A stretch of 62,310 nucleotides of DNA, from positions 118,952 to 181,261 of the forward strand of contig BJOX01000228.1 in the NCBI GenBank assembly GCA_009731375.1, given 5' to 3'. The translations under genes and the position numbers were made by a program. Origin of the DNA: Paulinella micropora. Taxonomy: Eukaryota; Cercozoa; Imbricatea; Euglyphida. Positions 11,963-21,034 of the stretch are shown in pieces (positions within the stretch are counted from its first letter, which is position 1; each line of letters begins with the position of its first letter). The notes beneath the pieces are model-generated. The model searched no databases. It was given only the letters and a program-made list of their open reading frames with translations, and was not told the origin of the DNA.

Positions 11963-12106
11963 GAAAAATATTAAAAGCTGAATTTAAGGTATCAGGTGCC
12001 ACTAGTTGAGATTTTTAAGTTACTCTGCCTGCCCAGCAGCAAAATCTGTCAATATTTTCTTCAAAAAAATATAGATTTTTTGTCAATATAAATATTGATT
12101 TTAAAA

Positions 12107-12459
12107 TCAATATCTTAAAACTCCGGGTAGTGACGGATGTTTCTTCAGAAGTTTTGCAACATCGTCCTCTGTTTGTATTTTATGACGATGTCTGTCACGT
12201 TTATTTTTTTGATCCTTTTCGGTTGCTTTATTCTTGTCTTCCCCATCGTCATGCCCCTCCCTCTCATACTCTTCCTCCTGATTTCTTTCCTTCTTCTGAA
12301 GCTTTTGAGATTTCTTCTTTTTCAATTTCTTTTTTTATTTTTGTGTTTCTTCTTCACTTTCTTTCTCTCTTTCGTGCGTTCGTTCGTAGTCTGCGGAGGT
12401 TGAGACTTCACGCTGAATCTTGATCCAGAAGAATCAGACTCCTCGTCGGAATCACTCAT
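12107..12459 (-). CDS. Lys/Glu-rich small protein, frameshifted
   Basis: Starts with MSDSDEESDSSGSRF at about 12459 and continues as a Lys/Arg/Glu-rich, probably disordered chain. Near 12325, inside A-rich codons, the frame shifts by one to a second Lys-rich frame ending in LPGVLRY at 12107. The composition resembles nuclear or nucleolar low-complexity proteins but gives no specific function. The shift could be a homopolymer error. Confidence 0.4.
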
Positions 12460-12513
12460 AAGTGTGCGTTGCTCTACAAAAAAAAGCCTCTCAAAAAAGG
12501 TGGAAAAATACAA

Positions 12514-12865
12514 TTTTTAAGCCAGCAAATGCCATTTCTTTCTGCCAGTACATGCGGTGGCGCACCACACACAAGGCTTTTTTGGTTGATGTTGTGAAAA
12601 ATATCTGAGACATCCAATATTTTCACTGATCTCACTCCTCTCTCACATCCCCACTGTGTCTCTCTTCTCTCTTCACAACCATCCTTATAGTTAGTTTTCA
12701 AACATTATTGTGTTAGTATTTTCCCATGTACTTATGCACATATATACACTGTACACTAGTCAAAAAAAACATTTTTGTCTTTGTTTTTTTTATTTGAAAT
12801 CACCTAATTTTATCATATTTATATGAATTCCTATCATATTTTAAGTGAAACACACAAAAAAAAAT
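12514..12865. other. No gene recognised
   Basis: AT-rich sequence with pyrimidine-rich CTCTCTTC stretches and no convincing reading frame. Confidence 0.4.
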
Positions 12866-12925
12866 TCACCTCCCGCGGGGCCCCTCAAGGCCGGGGAGGG
12901 CAAGTAGCCGAGCGGTACCGACCCC
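12866..12925. repeat. GC-rich hairpin repeat, copy 2
   Basis: A-run, ATTCACCTCC, a GCGGGGCCCC...GGCCGGGG hairpin, then CAAGTAGCCGAGCGGTACC. It is homologous to 10905-10962. TAGCCGAGCGG fits the RNA polymerase III box-A consensus, but no box B or cloverleaf follows. Confidence 0.5.
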
Positions 12926-12950
12926 TTGAAAAGCTTTATTAAACCATGTA

Positions 12951-13096
12951 AGAGCAGACTTGGAGTGGTCTTCCGCCTGGAAAGCACACTCAGGCACGAC
13001 GAATAAGATTCCTCGCGTCGGCTCTTTTCCGCTCGGAATCTTATTCGTCGTGCCTGAGTGTGCTTTCCAGGCGGAAGAAACCTCCAAGTCTGCTCT
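12951..13096. repeat. 146-bp inverted repeat with 61-bp arms
   Basis: Arms 12951-13011 and 13036-13096 (AGAGCAGACTTGGAG... / ...CTCCAAGTCTGCTCT) are complementary except for a few bases near one end, with a 24-bp spacer. It could fold as a long hairpin, or be a foldback/MITE element. It starts 25 bp after the GC-rich hairpin repeat. Confidence 0.85.
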
Positions 13097-14286
13097 TTAT
13101 AGTGTAATTTTACCACACAAAAAAACCAGCACCCCCCCAATGTGTGATGCAATCCTAGACTAATCCGAGGATGATCTCATATAGTACTTTGACTAGTTTG
13201 AGATGAGTCGACAGAGGAATTAATAAGATAACACCGGTACCATTTAAACTAAAACAAATTGAAGAAAATAAAGGAAAAAAGAAATACTTGCAGAGAGTTA
13301 CTGGATTAGCGTGTGGACCGATCTCCGATGAGAGAGCAATCAGTTTAACAAAAGTAGATATCATGGCAAACCCACGCACAGTGAGGCTAAGATCAATTAT
13401 GTTTTATATGATTTTTTTTACAGTCGTTGACTATCATGCAGATAGAGTCTGACAGACAGGCAGGAAGACGTCGACAGGCAGACAGACCGACAAGCAGACG
13501 TCGGTCCGGCGTCGGCGGACGTGTATCATGAGAAGCAAGGAAAAAAAGGTATAGACAAATAACAAATTATAATGCGGTGTTGTTACCTAGGGTACGTCTG
13601 AGCTGCTCCTGTTGAGGGTATTTTTTTTGAAACTAAATGTTTTGGTTAGCCAGGCGTGACCATGGCTACTTGCAATTGAGAGAAAAGGGAGCCAGAGTAG
13701 CCAGGTGATAGTTTTCGGTTTTGGTTGAGGTGGGTTTGGTTGGGCCGGGGCTTGACTTCAATGGGAAAAGCGGCAAAGGAGGGTAGTCAGCGCTGAAAAG
13801 CTCGTTTCACAAGGGGGAACTGTCCTGCCCTTGGAATGATGGGAGTGTCCAGAGATAAGGAGGAAGAGTAGTATGTATAGGGTCGCACTTCGGGACAGTT
13901 TTTCAATACACACCCCCCGCCCCCAGAGACACACACGGTCGGCCCGCAGGGACAAAATGGCAACGGTCTGGAAAAAGTGGAAACGGACAATAAAATGATA
14001 CACGTAGCCTTTTTCAACATTGAACACAGTCACAGCTGTCAATTTGCGAAAAAAGAAATATAACGGGTTTTGCGATTTTTTCTTGACTTTTTTTGTTGAA
14101 GTTTCTGTTAGATAAAAAAACAAAATGGCGACGGGTAAATAAATAGGAAATGAGCCCGTGACCGAAACATTGATGACTGGTATTTTTTTTGCACGAAAAC
14201 TGCAAAATAGACCTACAGATTTTCTCCTTTGCTGAAAACACGATTTTGACAAAGCGAAAAGAAGGCCATTTTACCCCTTGCAAAAT
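13097..14286. other. Mostly non-coding, one possible exon
   Basis: A plus-strand segment near 13205-13381 reads as ordinary protein (PVPFKLKQIEEN ... VDIMANPRTVRL) between a weak acceptor and a CAG border. It could be an exon, but I could not connect it. The rest holds GACAGGCAGACAGACC-type repeats near 13450-13500 and no recognisable gene. Confidence 0.3.
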
Positions 14287-14301
14287 ATATAAAAGTTATA
14301 T

Positions 14302-14783
14302 ATGTCCAATAATTTTGATAACCTTGATAATTTTGATAATTATTCTGATAATTCTGATCATGAGAGTATAAGACGATACAGTAATGACTGGATAGAATAT
14401 TATATGGATAAACAAGAAAGCATAGTAAATAGACATAAAATAACAGTAAGTAATCAAATAGAGTTGATAAATGAAAAAATAAAAGAACTAAATAAGAAAA
14501 AAGAAGAGCTTGAAGAGAGAGAGGATGCGATAGATGAAAGATTAGCAGCAATAGAAGAAGAGAAGAACAAGAAGAAGAATAAAGATAAAATGAAAAGAAA
14601 GAGAAAGAGAGAAGAAGAAAGAAGAAAGAAAGAGGAGAGGTTTTGGATAGTTGGTTGCTAGCTAGGAAGCAACCATTGAGTTTGAGAGAGGAGGAGTATG
14701 CGAGGGAGTTGATATGTAAAGGAGATAGCTTTGATGAGGTTTTGGATAAATATAATAAATACAGAAATAGGGTTGAGGGGTAA
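14302..14783 (+). CDS. Coiled-coil protein, frameshifted, AT-rich
   Basis: ATG 14302 opens an intronless frame beginning MSNNFDNLDNFDN, then a strongly charged coiled coil (about residues 50-115; ELNKKKEELEERE). The frame stops at 14661. A one-base shift near 14640 (GAGGTTTTGG) opens a continuation of about 45 residues (LLARKQPLSLREEEYA... ending RNRVEG) to TAA 14781-14783. AT-rich composition and lack of introns resemble the viral remnant to the right more than the host genes, so it may belong to that element. Function unknown. Confidence 0.45.
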
Positions 14784-14790
14784 AATAGCT

Positions 14791-14799
14791 GACTATATA
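14791..14799 (+). promoter_or_regulatory. TATA-box-like motif
   Basis: CTATATAAAG lies about 75 bp upstream of the ATG at 14874, a reasonable distance for a core promoter with a short leader. Confidence 0.4.
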
Positions 14800-14826
14800 A
14801 AGTCCTGGGCACGACATTAAACTACC

Positions 14827-14867
14827 CCTACATAAACACATATTGTCCCTCTGTGTGTTTATGTAGG
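14827..14867 (+). promoter_or_regulatory. Perfect 14-bp inverted repeat in the 5' leader
   Basis: CCTACATAAACACA at 14827-14840 and its exact complement at 14854-14867, with a 13-base loop, end six bases before ATG 14874. The transcript would form a stable hairpin at the start codon. It may regulate translation or be a bound operator. Confidence 0.6.
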
Positions 14868-14873
14868 TTTGCG

Positions 14874-15485
14874 ATGCCTCCGAAGAAGAAGAAGAAGAAG
14901 AAGAAGAAGAAGGAAGAAAAAGCAGAAACTCCTATTAAGGTAATTTTCTTTCTCTATCTTGTCGTTTGTTTCTTATGTGAATGTGTGTGATTGTAGGAGC
15001 GAGCTACTGCTATACCTATTGTAGCAGTTGAAGGAGGCATTCGTTCTTTGAATCTTGCTGGTAAAAAAGCTGAAGAAGGGAAGCAGAAAGGGTGTAAAAA
15101 AATCACCTCAGAAAATCGCATGCAGGGAACTGTATATGTTGTTTTCAAAACTGCAGACCCTCTGTCGCCTTACATTTGTGCTGACAAACCTGGAAACGAT
15201 GTTAAAGATGTTAAGGTTCATGAAGCAAAGTTGCTTACTTATGCACATCCTACAACTAAGCGCAATTACGCTGTTACTTTGTCATCTGATGGCTCATACG
15301 AAGTATTTCTATCGTGGGAGAATGCAGTAGCAATTTCCAAAAAGCAAGGAAAAAAATTGAAAGCAATATTAGATGCAACATGGGTTGGCGAGGAAAATCT
15401 TGCTGCCTTCTTCAAGGCTGAAGAAGTAGAAGGAGAGGAAGGAGACGAGGAAGGAGACGAGGAAGGAGATGAGGAAGATGAGTAA
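14874..15485 (+). CDS. Two-exon protein with basic head and acidic tail
   Basis: Exon 1 (14874-14939) encodes MPPKKKK followed by more lysines. A 57-bp GTAATT...TTGTAG intron (14940-14996) joins in phase 0 to exon 2 (14997-15485), giving 184 residues. The middle (TVYVVFKTADPLSPYICA ... YAVTLSSDGSYEVFLSWENAVAIS) looks beta-rich and globular. The C-terminus is a tandem EEGDEEGDEEGD acidic repeat. No family recognised. The clean intron argues for a host gene, although it is the immediate neighbour of the viral remnant and convergent with its integrase. Confidence 0.6.
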
Positions 15486-15639
15486 GAAAAAATTAAAAAA
15501 ATCTTAATATTTTTTTTATTTTTAAACTAGTTAATTTAGTCTCCGGTTACATTATCAATAAACTATACATCCAAAATTTCTTTTTTCTTTTTAATACGAG
15601 CACTACTACGAATGTTTTCCTGCTTTATGTCTAATGATT

Positions 15640-16569
15640 TTAATAAGTGGCACTCTTCTTTTCCTTAGTTGCTTCTTTAACTTTGTCTGCTAGTTGAGGT
15701 TTAACTTCGTCCGGTTGCTCTTCCATTTGGGACTTTAATAATTGTTGAGGACTGACTAGTTCGCTTTCACCGAGTATCACTTTAAAGCCTTTCCGACCTT
15801 TTACTGTATATACCTTCTTTGAATACTGAACATCACCCTTAGAAAAAACCGTTCTTTCTAGTTCTTTTCTTACGGTGGAACCCTTAGGAAATTTATTAAT
15901 AAGACAGGCTCTGTATATTTCTTGATCGTTCTTCTTTTTGCCATCATAGACTTCCAAAGGTGTGGCTTTTATTGTATTATGATATGTATTGTTATAATTA
16001 TCAACAATTTCATAAATGTATGGAACCCAAATAAAATTATCATTCACTTCCCACATAAAATTTAAATCATTCCTTATTGTTCTAATAAATCTATCTACTA
16101 TGCCCATAGTTCGGTGGTCGCCAACTTCGTTTGTTGTATGTTGAATTCCGTTCTCTTTAAAGTATTCAGCGACTTGCCCTTTATATTCACTGCCGTTGTC
16201 GGACGTAATCCTTTTAGGTTTGGGCATTTTTTTTAATCCTTCTAATACTTCGCTGGTTGTTTTATTTTTGATAGGTTCAATCCAACCACGACGAGAATAA
16301 ACATCAATCATTACTAAACCAAAATTGTAGTTTTTGTTTCCTTTCTTAGTCGCTATTTTAGACATATCCATAAGGTCAATAAACACTTGGCTTAATGGTT
16401 CAGGCTCAGGGGCTAGTATAGTATTCCATTTTTTAGGGTTCTTAGATTGATAATGTATTTCAGAAGCCTCTTCAATTTTCTGTTTTTCAAGTTCTTCCTT
16501 ATCTTGCGGAGACTCCGCCTCATCACTTCCTGTTTCATTGTTTTGTGGATTGCTGTGTTTGTGGTCCAT
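15640..16569 (-). CDS. Retroviral-type (rve) integrase of a Polinton-like virus
   Basis: 309 residues, starting at ATG 16569. The RNase-H-fold core shows the first Asp in FIDLMDM, the second in TSDNGSEYKG, and the third acidic position in GIVDRFIRTI exactly 35 residues later. That third residue is Asp where the canonical D,D35E has Glu. A C-terminal beta-barrel-like segment follows (VYTVKGRKGFKVILGE). These enzymes cut and join element ends to host DNA in the nucleus. The frame is intact. The Glu-to-Asp change may be natural in some viral integrases or may be inactivating; I cannot tell. The main element encodes a tyrosine recombinase instead. Confidence 0.85.
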   Translation of the reverse strand: MDHKHSNPQNNETGSDEAESPQDKEELEKQKIEEASEIHYQSKNPKKWNTILAPEPEPLSQVFIDLMDMSKIATKKGNKNYNFGLVMIDVYSRRGWIEPIKNKTTSEVLEGLKKMPKPKRITSDNGSEYKGQVAEYFKENGIQHTTNEVGDHRTMGIVDRFIRTIRNDLNFMWEVNDNFIWVPYIYEIVDNYNNTYHNTIKATPLEVYDGKKKNDQEIYRACLINKFPKGSTVRKELERTVFSKGDVQYSKKVYTVKGRKGFKVILGESELVSPQQLLKSQMEEQPDEVKPQLADKVKEATKEKKSATY

Positions 16570-16611
16570 TGTAGGGTGTCCCTACGACCCGAGTTTTTGG
16601 TGAAGGTTCTA

Positions 16612-16866
16612 TTATTTTATAACACCTAATTGTTTATCCTTATATTTTATTCTTTCTTCTTTTTCTATTTCAAAACAATAATTAGAACAAAACTCAAATG
16701 TATTAAACCAGTTGAAGCTTTCATCCACAGCGGTTATCTGTCTGTTAGCTAAACACAGACTTAATCCACACACATAGCAACTATTGAAGTCGTAATCAAA
16801 ACGATTATATAAATAGTCTGTAATGTGTAAACGAATATCAAGTGGTAGATTTTTTATGCGGGTCAT
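16612..16866 (-). CDS. Small C2C2 zinc-binding protein
   Basis: Start chosen at ATG 16866 (MTRIKNLPLDIRLHI), giving 84 residues. An upstream in-frame ATG would run through the promoter and the divergent gene. An N-terminal helical LPxDIxxHIxxY segment is followed by CYVCGLSL and CSNYCFEIEKEE, two Cys pairs. Paralogues at 25501-25743 and 27100-27375 have the same layout. The N-terminal helix is vaguely F-box-like, but function is unknown. Confidence 0.7.
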   Translation of the reverse strand: MTRIKNLPLDIRLHITDYLYNRFDYDFNSCYVCGLSLCLANRQITAVDESFNWFNTFEFCSNYCFEIEKEERIKYKDKQLGVIK

Positions 16867-16874
16867 TATATAAT
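16867..16874. promoter_or_regulatory. Eight-base gap between divergent starts
   Basis: Start codons at 16866 (minus) and 16875 (plus) are separated by TATATAAT, part of CATTATATAATATG. With so little room the transcripts must have very short leaders or start outside the gap. The motif resembles the TTATAWTATAA element before genes of the main element. Confidence 0.5.
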
Positions 16875-17132
16875 ATGAGATTTTCAAAGTCAAGTGTAAA
16901 AAATAAAAAATATACAATTACTACACCAAAAGGAAAAATAGTTCATTTCGGCGATGTCAGATATGAGCATTACAAAGACCGCATAGGACTTTTTGCGCAT
17001 TTTAACCATTTAGATAAAGAAAGAAGAAGAAATTACAGAGCAAGAGCGAAAGCTATAAGAAATTCAAAAGGTGAATTAACATACAACAATCCAGAGTATG
17101 CTAATTATTATTCTTATAATTATTTGTGGTAA
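16875..17132 (+). CDS. Small KxHFG...YLW protein (DUF5754-like)
   Basis: From ATG 16875, 85 residues. KGKIVHFGDVRYEHYKDR, then RRRNYRARAKAI and a C-terminal YSYNYLW. This is the pattern of a small protein family common in nucleocytoplasmic large DNA viruses and related viruses (I place it near DUF5754 from memory). Its role is not known. A shorter-looped paralogue lies at 37053-37316. Confidence 0.7.
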   Translation: MRFSKSSVKNKKYTITTPKGKIVHFGDVRYEHYKDRIGLFAHFNHLDKERRRNYRARAKAIRNSKGELTYNNPEYANYYSYNYLW

Positions 17133-17255
17133 TGAAACTTTTAGAAAAAATTTCACAAAACTTGGGTTTGATAGATTTTCCTTCAGAAAATCGGTTTGTT
17201 TGAAAAACAAACACTGCGAAGCCTTGCTTCTCAAAGCAAGAAGGGCTTGCCCTTA
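17133..17255. other. Intergenic with AAGCAAG/CTTGC short inverted repeats
   Basis: TTGTTTGAAAAACAAACA and CTTGCTTCTCAAAGCAAG form short stem-loops between two convergent genes. A terminator or 3'-end signal is possible. Confidence 0.4.
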
Positions 17256-17780
17256 CTAAAACTTCAAAAATATCTTAGATGTATCATTGTTTTCTTTTTT
17301 TGGTTTCTCGGGTTGTTGGTTATAAACATTAACTGATATGTTTGATTTCTTGCCTTTACCCTTCTTTGGCTGTTCTTCTTCCTCGCTCTCCTCGCTCTCC
17401 TCGCTCTCACTCTCGCTCTCTTCTAGTTCAGGCAGTTTCTTTTTGACCGCTTTCTTCACCTTCTTCTGTTTAGTCTTTAATTTCATTCCCGCAACCCGTC
17501 GGGCAACGATATCGACAAAGTCGTGCTCTACTTCCTCATCACTTTCACTGCTTTCCTCACTTTTCTCACCGTCTCTACCATCAATCATATCCTTAGCCAA
17601 CTGCTTCTTAGTAATGTGGTCCATCTTTTCGTCATTGGTCATTTCTTTCGCATTCTTCGCCTCTTCCTCCGCTAGTAATTCCCTCGCCCGTTCAATCTTT
17701 CTCTGCTTAGCCTGGTTCTTCTTTGCCTCCCACCCCTTTTCAAGATTTTTCATCGCAACCTCTCTATTACCTCTCGTCAT
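17256..17780 (-). CDS. Charged low-complexity viral protein
   Basis: 174 residues from ATG 17780. Helical Lys/Glu-rich N-terminus, an acidic SEESSESDEEVEHDFVDIV stretch, a basic KKVKKAVKKK patch, then a Glu/Ser run and a basic GKGKKS. Its place before the fibre gene suggests a virion or nucleoprotein-type role, but this is only position and composition. No domain recognised. Confidence 0.5.
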   Translation of the reverse strand: MTRGNREVAMKNLEKGWEAKKNQAKQRKIERARELLAEEEAKNAKEMTNDEKMDHITKKQLAKDMIDGRDGEKSEESSESDEEVEHDFVDIVARRVAGMKLKTKQKKVKKAVKKKLPELEESESESEESEESEEEEQPKKGKGKKSNISVNVYNQQPEKPKKENNDTSKIFLKF

Positions 17781-17931
17781 TTTCTATTTGTTTATATTAT
17801 TATACAAAATAATATTATTTAGCTTTTATTAATAAGCAATTTTTTAACAAAATTATATTCTGTATATAGGGCTAAAATCATTTGGGTTTTAAATGTTGTT
17901 AGATATTAATTTTTTTGCTTAATATACGAAT

Positions 17932-19807
17932 ATGTCAGGTTCTTCATACAAAAGTTTATTAGGCCTTAATGAGTTGGCTGTCGACTCCTTAAATATAGCA
18001 AACTTAGATTTAACAAATACGAACATTATTGGCCTTAACACAGACAGAGTGTCAGAAGATGCAGACCCTATAAACCTTTATTACACAGAGCAACGAGTTT
18101 CAAATAATGTGGATGTCCATGCTTCAACTCAACACAGAATAAATAAAATAAACCCGCACGAGACAAAGTTATCAAATCTAACTGATGCAACAATAACTAC
18201 ACCATTAGCAGGACAATATTTAACTTACGGCTCAGACAACAAATGGAAGAATACTACAATACCAGACTACTTATTGAAATCAGGCGGGACAATGATAGGC
18301 AATATAACGATGGGGATGGTAAAGAAATTATCACTATACCTACATGGACGAGTAATACCACATACACGGGAACTGCTGACACTGATTGGTCTATTGGTTG
18401 GTCAAGCGAACATACTTCTTACAGAGCATTCAAAGCATTTGATTCTACAAAGGCGACAACTTCAAGTGATATTTGGATTTGTTATGCAGTTCCAGAAAGA
18501 TACGAAAAAACAGGAGACAAAAAAGCAATAGTTGGTGCTGCATACAGAACTTTAAATGTAGATGGCACGAGTTTCTTAGATGGTGAATATTTACCAATTA
18601 AGCATGCTACTAAAAAACTATGTCTTACATCATTTAAACTTTATACTAGGAAAACTTTCTTTACTGAGGGACCCAAAATGTTTAAAATACTAGGAAGCAA
18701 TGACGAAGTGAATTGGACGACAATATACACAGAGCCTACAGCCATTACAGATTGGAGCAGTTCTAAATCTTATATAGACAGAGCAGTTTCATCAGGCTAC
18801 TACAACATTCACCGTCTTGTTATAACAGAGACTTTGTCAAGTAATGGTGTTGCGGTTGTAGGATACTGGGAGCCTGTGTTGGAAATAGAAATTCATACTA
18901 CTATAAAAAATATACCAAACCCTATCGTAGCGAATGATACTGTTAATAAATCATATGTAGATTCCTTTTATCTTCCATTAGCAGGCGGGATGATGACAGG
19001 TCCAATAAACATGGGTAATAAAAACATTACTGGAGTAAATTTATTAAATACAAAAAATGTTGATAATTGGATAACGGAACACGAGACTAACAATGCGAAA
19101 GTATCGGCGAGTGGTAGTATTGATACACACAGCGATGTAGTCATAACGGCACCAAAAGCGATGAATAGCTATCTAACATATAATTCAATAAACTGGGTAA
19201 ATAAAACCTTTCCGATAAATGTTGATGAATTCGGCAATATTAGTATGGAAAGGAAGAATATAACAGGAGTTAATTTACTAAATACCAAAGATGTTGATGA
19301 ATGGATATTTGAGCATAATGATAATAATGATAAAGTGTCAGCAGCTGGAAGTAATATATCAGATAGCCACAGCGATGTGTCAATAACAGGCTTCCCAGCA
19401 GATAATCAACTGATTATGTATAGCACGGGGCAATGGAGAAACACTACACCACCCTTTCTTAGATTAGACGGCACTGCCAGTATGACGGGAGGACTAAATA
19501 TGGGTGGTTATGCTATTTCAGGGGCTTCTACATATAATGGGATTAATCTCACTACTCTTGCAGTTGATGGTTCTGTGGTTAAACTAACAGGAGACCAAAC
19601 TATAGCAGGCACCAAGACATTTAGCAGTGAAATTAAAGCAAATGCGGGGATAAAAAAACAACAAGATTAACAGCGAGCGGAATAATAACAGGAAATGTAG
19701 GGATTAGATACACGGGAGTGCTATTATCAACAACTGGTAGCGGAGCAAAAATATGTATTCAGGGGCAAACAGACGGCACAAGTGCAACAGCAGATCCGAG
19801 GATATAG
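17932..19807 (+). pseudogene. Fibre protein with discoidin domain, frameshifted and truncated
   Basis: Starts at ATG 17932 (MSGSSYKSLLGLNELAVDSL). Near 18315, in a GGGG run, the frame moves by one. Near 19655, in an A7 run, it moves again and then continues to 19807. The first part has GGTMIGNITMG-type fibre repeats. The middle (about 18370-18900: AFKAFDSTKATTSSDIW ... FKILGSNDEVNWTTIY ... VLEIEIH) matches the F5/8 type C (discoidin, carbohydrate-binding) fold. The last part repeats HSDVxITxxP and LTGDQTIAG motifs shared with the main element's fibre. The C-terminal S74 chaperone is missing because LINE-like sequence begins at about 19808. Likely a receptor-binding spike. Confidence 0.75.
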
Positions 19808-20660
19808 GCATCCATTCCACCCCATCTCCAGATGGAGGCTGGGCAGCGGGCTGGAGATGGGGACTGTGCCCCGGATATATGCAGTCTGATGGTTCTACGT
19901 GTGCTCTCTTGTGGGGTCTTTGAGTGTCTGGAACGGAGGATTTGGGATTGGGAGAATTATCGGGCGCATGGTGTGATTGGTCGCGAGGTCGTTTGGAAAC
20001 AAAGTAAGTCCTGATGTCCTGTTGGCCGTCTCGAATGGCAGCGGGCTTGAGAAGGCGGCCCAACTCTTTGCCTTGGATTTCGTAGGGTCGTTGGACAAAG
20101 AATTGGATATGTGCATCCGCGCTCGGGCAGGGGATGATACATAGATGAGATATCGACTAATGTCAGAAAAAAGGAGCTTCTGATTTTGTGAACCGAGGGG
20201 GTCTGTGGGCAAAGTATTTTCCTGATGCCCAGCTAAGTCGTGATATTTGCACGGAAGGGACTAATACAGGCGTTACCAAAAGAACTCTCTCGACAGCATG
20301 TCTCATCGAGAGCTCAAACCTCCCCAGTACCGGGCGGGGCCAGGGCTCGTTCCATAAGCGCCCCTTGCAGATCGAGCTCCCACCTCCATTACAGAGGACC
20401 CAGTAAGCAGATGGTGTTTTGAGACAGGCATCTCCGCAGAGCATCCTCGACAACCGACCGTCTAGCATAAACCGACAGAGCACTGTGGGTGGTATTCCGG
20501 TCTCAACAAGCGAGAAAGGGCACCCTGAGGGACAGGATTGTGCTTCCTGTCGCCATTTCGGCATGTGACTTATAGGCGTATGGCTAAGCACACGTAAGGC
20601 ACCCCACCACGGGCCCAGCACTCCCACACCATCCCCTAATTGTCTGTCTGTCTACAGATG
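19808..20660 (-). mobile_element. LINE-like retroelement fragment (minus strand)
   Basis: Minus-strand open segments read as disordered ORF1-like protein (RDGQQDIRTYFVSKRP, later ETANRTSGL and LLKPAAIRD). The 20,225-20,430 part, reversed, is about 85-90% similar by eye to 52190-52363, so it is a dispersed repeat. It interrupts the viral fibre gene at about 19807. I see no reverse transcriptase here, so the class is tentative. Confidence 0.45.
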
Positions 20661-20670
20661 GCACCCATTT

Positions 20671-20703
20671 CAAAAGATAGATAGATAGATAGATAGATAG
20701 ATG

Positions 20704-20741
<38 letters not shown>

Positions 20742-20760
20742 ATAGATAGATACATATATT
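20671..20760. repeat. (GATA)n microsatellite
   Basis: TAGA/GATA units. The homologous repeat copy near 52130 is also flanked by a (TATC)n tract, so the tract probably belongs to the dispersed element. Confidence 0.9.
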
Positions 20761-20837
20761 AACAATCAAGACGATGTTCGGGTGGCCGTTCTGGTTTTGG
20801 CAATCAAAAAGATGATTTTTTTTTGTTTTTTTTTTGG

Positions 20838-20838
20838 C

Positions 20839-20877
<39 letters not shown>

Positions 20878-20912
20878 TACTACTACTACTACTATTATTA
20901 TTATTATTATAA
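20838..20912. repeat. (ATT)n/(ACT)n microsatellite
   Basis: TTA units, then CTA units, then TTA units, immediately before the tRNA-like sequence. Confidence 0.9.
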
Positions 20913-20917
20913 TCATC

Positions 20918-20995
20918 ATCGCGATAGCCCAGTGGTCAAGTTCAATACCAACTGGGACCAGTCGCCAGTTCGATTCCCGTCAGTGCGGTGCCAGT
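20918..20995 (+). repeat. tRNA-related SINE-like sequence
   Basis: ATAGCCCAGTGGTCAAG fits RNA polymerase III box A, and CAGTTCGATTCCCGT fits box B about 35 bases later, the spacing of a tRNA gene. Acceptor and T stems do not pair well, so a tRNA-derived SINE or pseudogene is more likely than a functional tRNA. Confidence 0.5.
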
Positions 20996-21034
20996 ATTTT
21001 CAAAGTAAGTTTTCTGTGAAAGTATTCTTGCCTT

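Larger units (their letters stand above)
15640..19807. mobile_element. Remnant of a Polinton-like virus
   Basis: Five intronless genes: integrase, zinc protein, KxHFG...YLW protein, charged protein and fibre. The zinc and KxHFG proteins have paralogues in the 24.9-kb element, and the fibre shares its LTGDQTIAG-K-TF repeats and STGQWRN segments, so the two elements are related viruses. No capsid, ATPase or polymerase gene remains. The right side is cut inside the fibre gene by LINE-like DNA. The left boundary is unclear and may include 14302-14783. No terminal inverted repeat is found. Confidence 0.8.

Noticed and set aside
12896-12925. tRNA-Leu/Ser gene start
   Set aside because: Only the box-A-like segment is present. 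No box B or cloverleaf follows.
20918-20995. A functional tRNA gene
   Set aside because: Boxes A and B fit, but the acceptor and T stems do not pair, so I list it as SINE-like.
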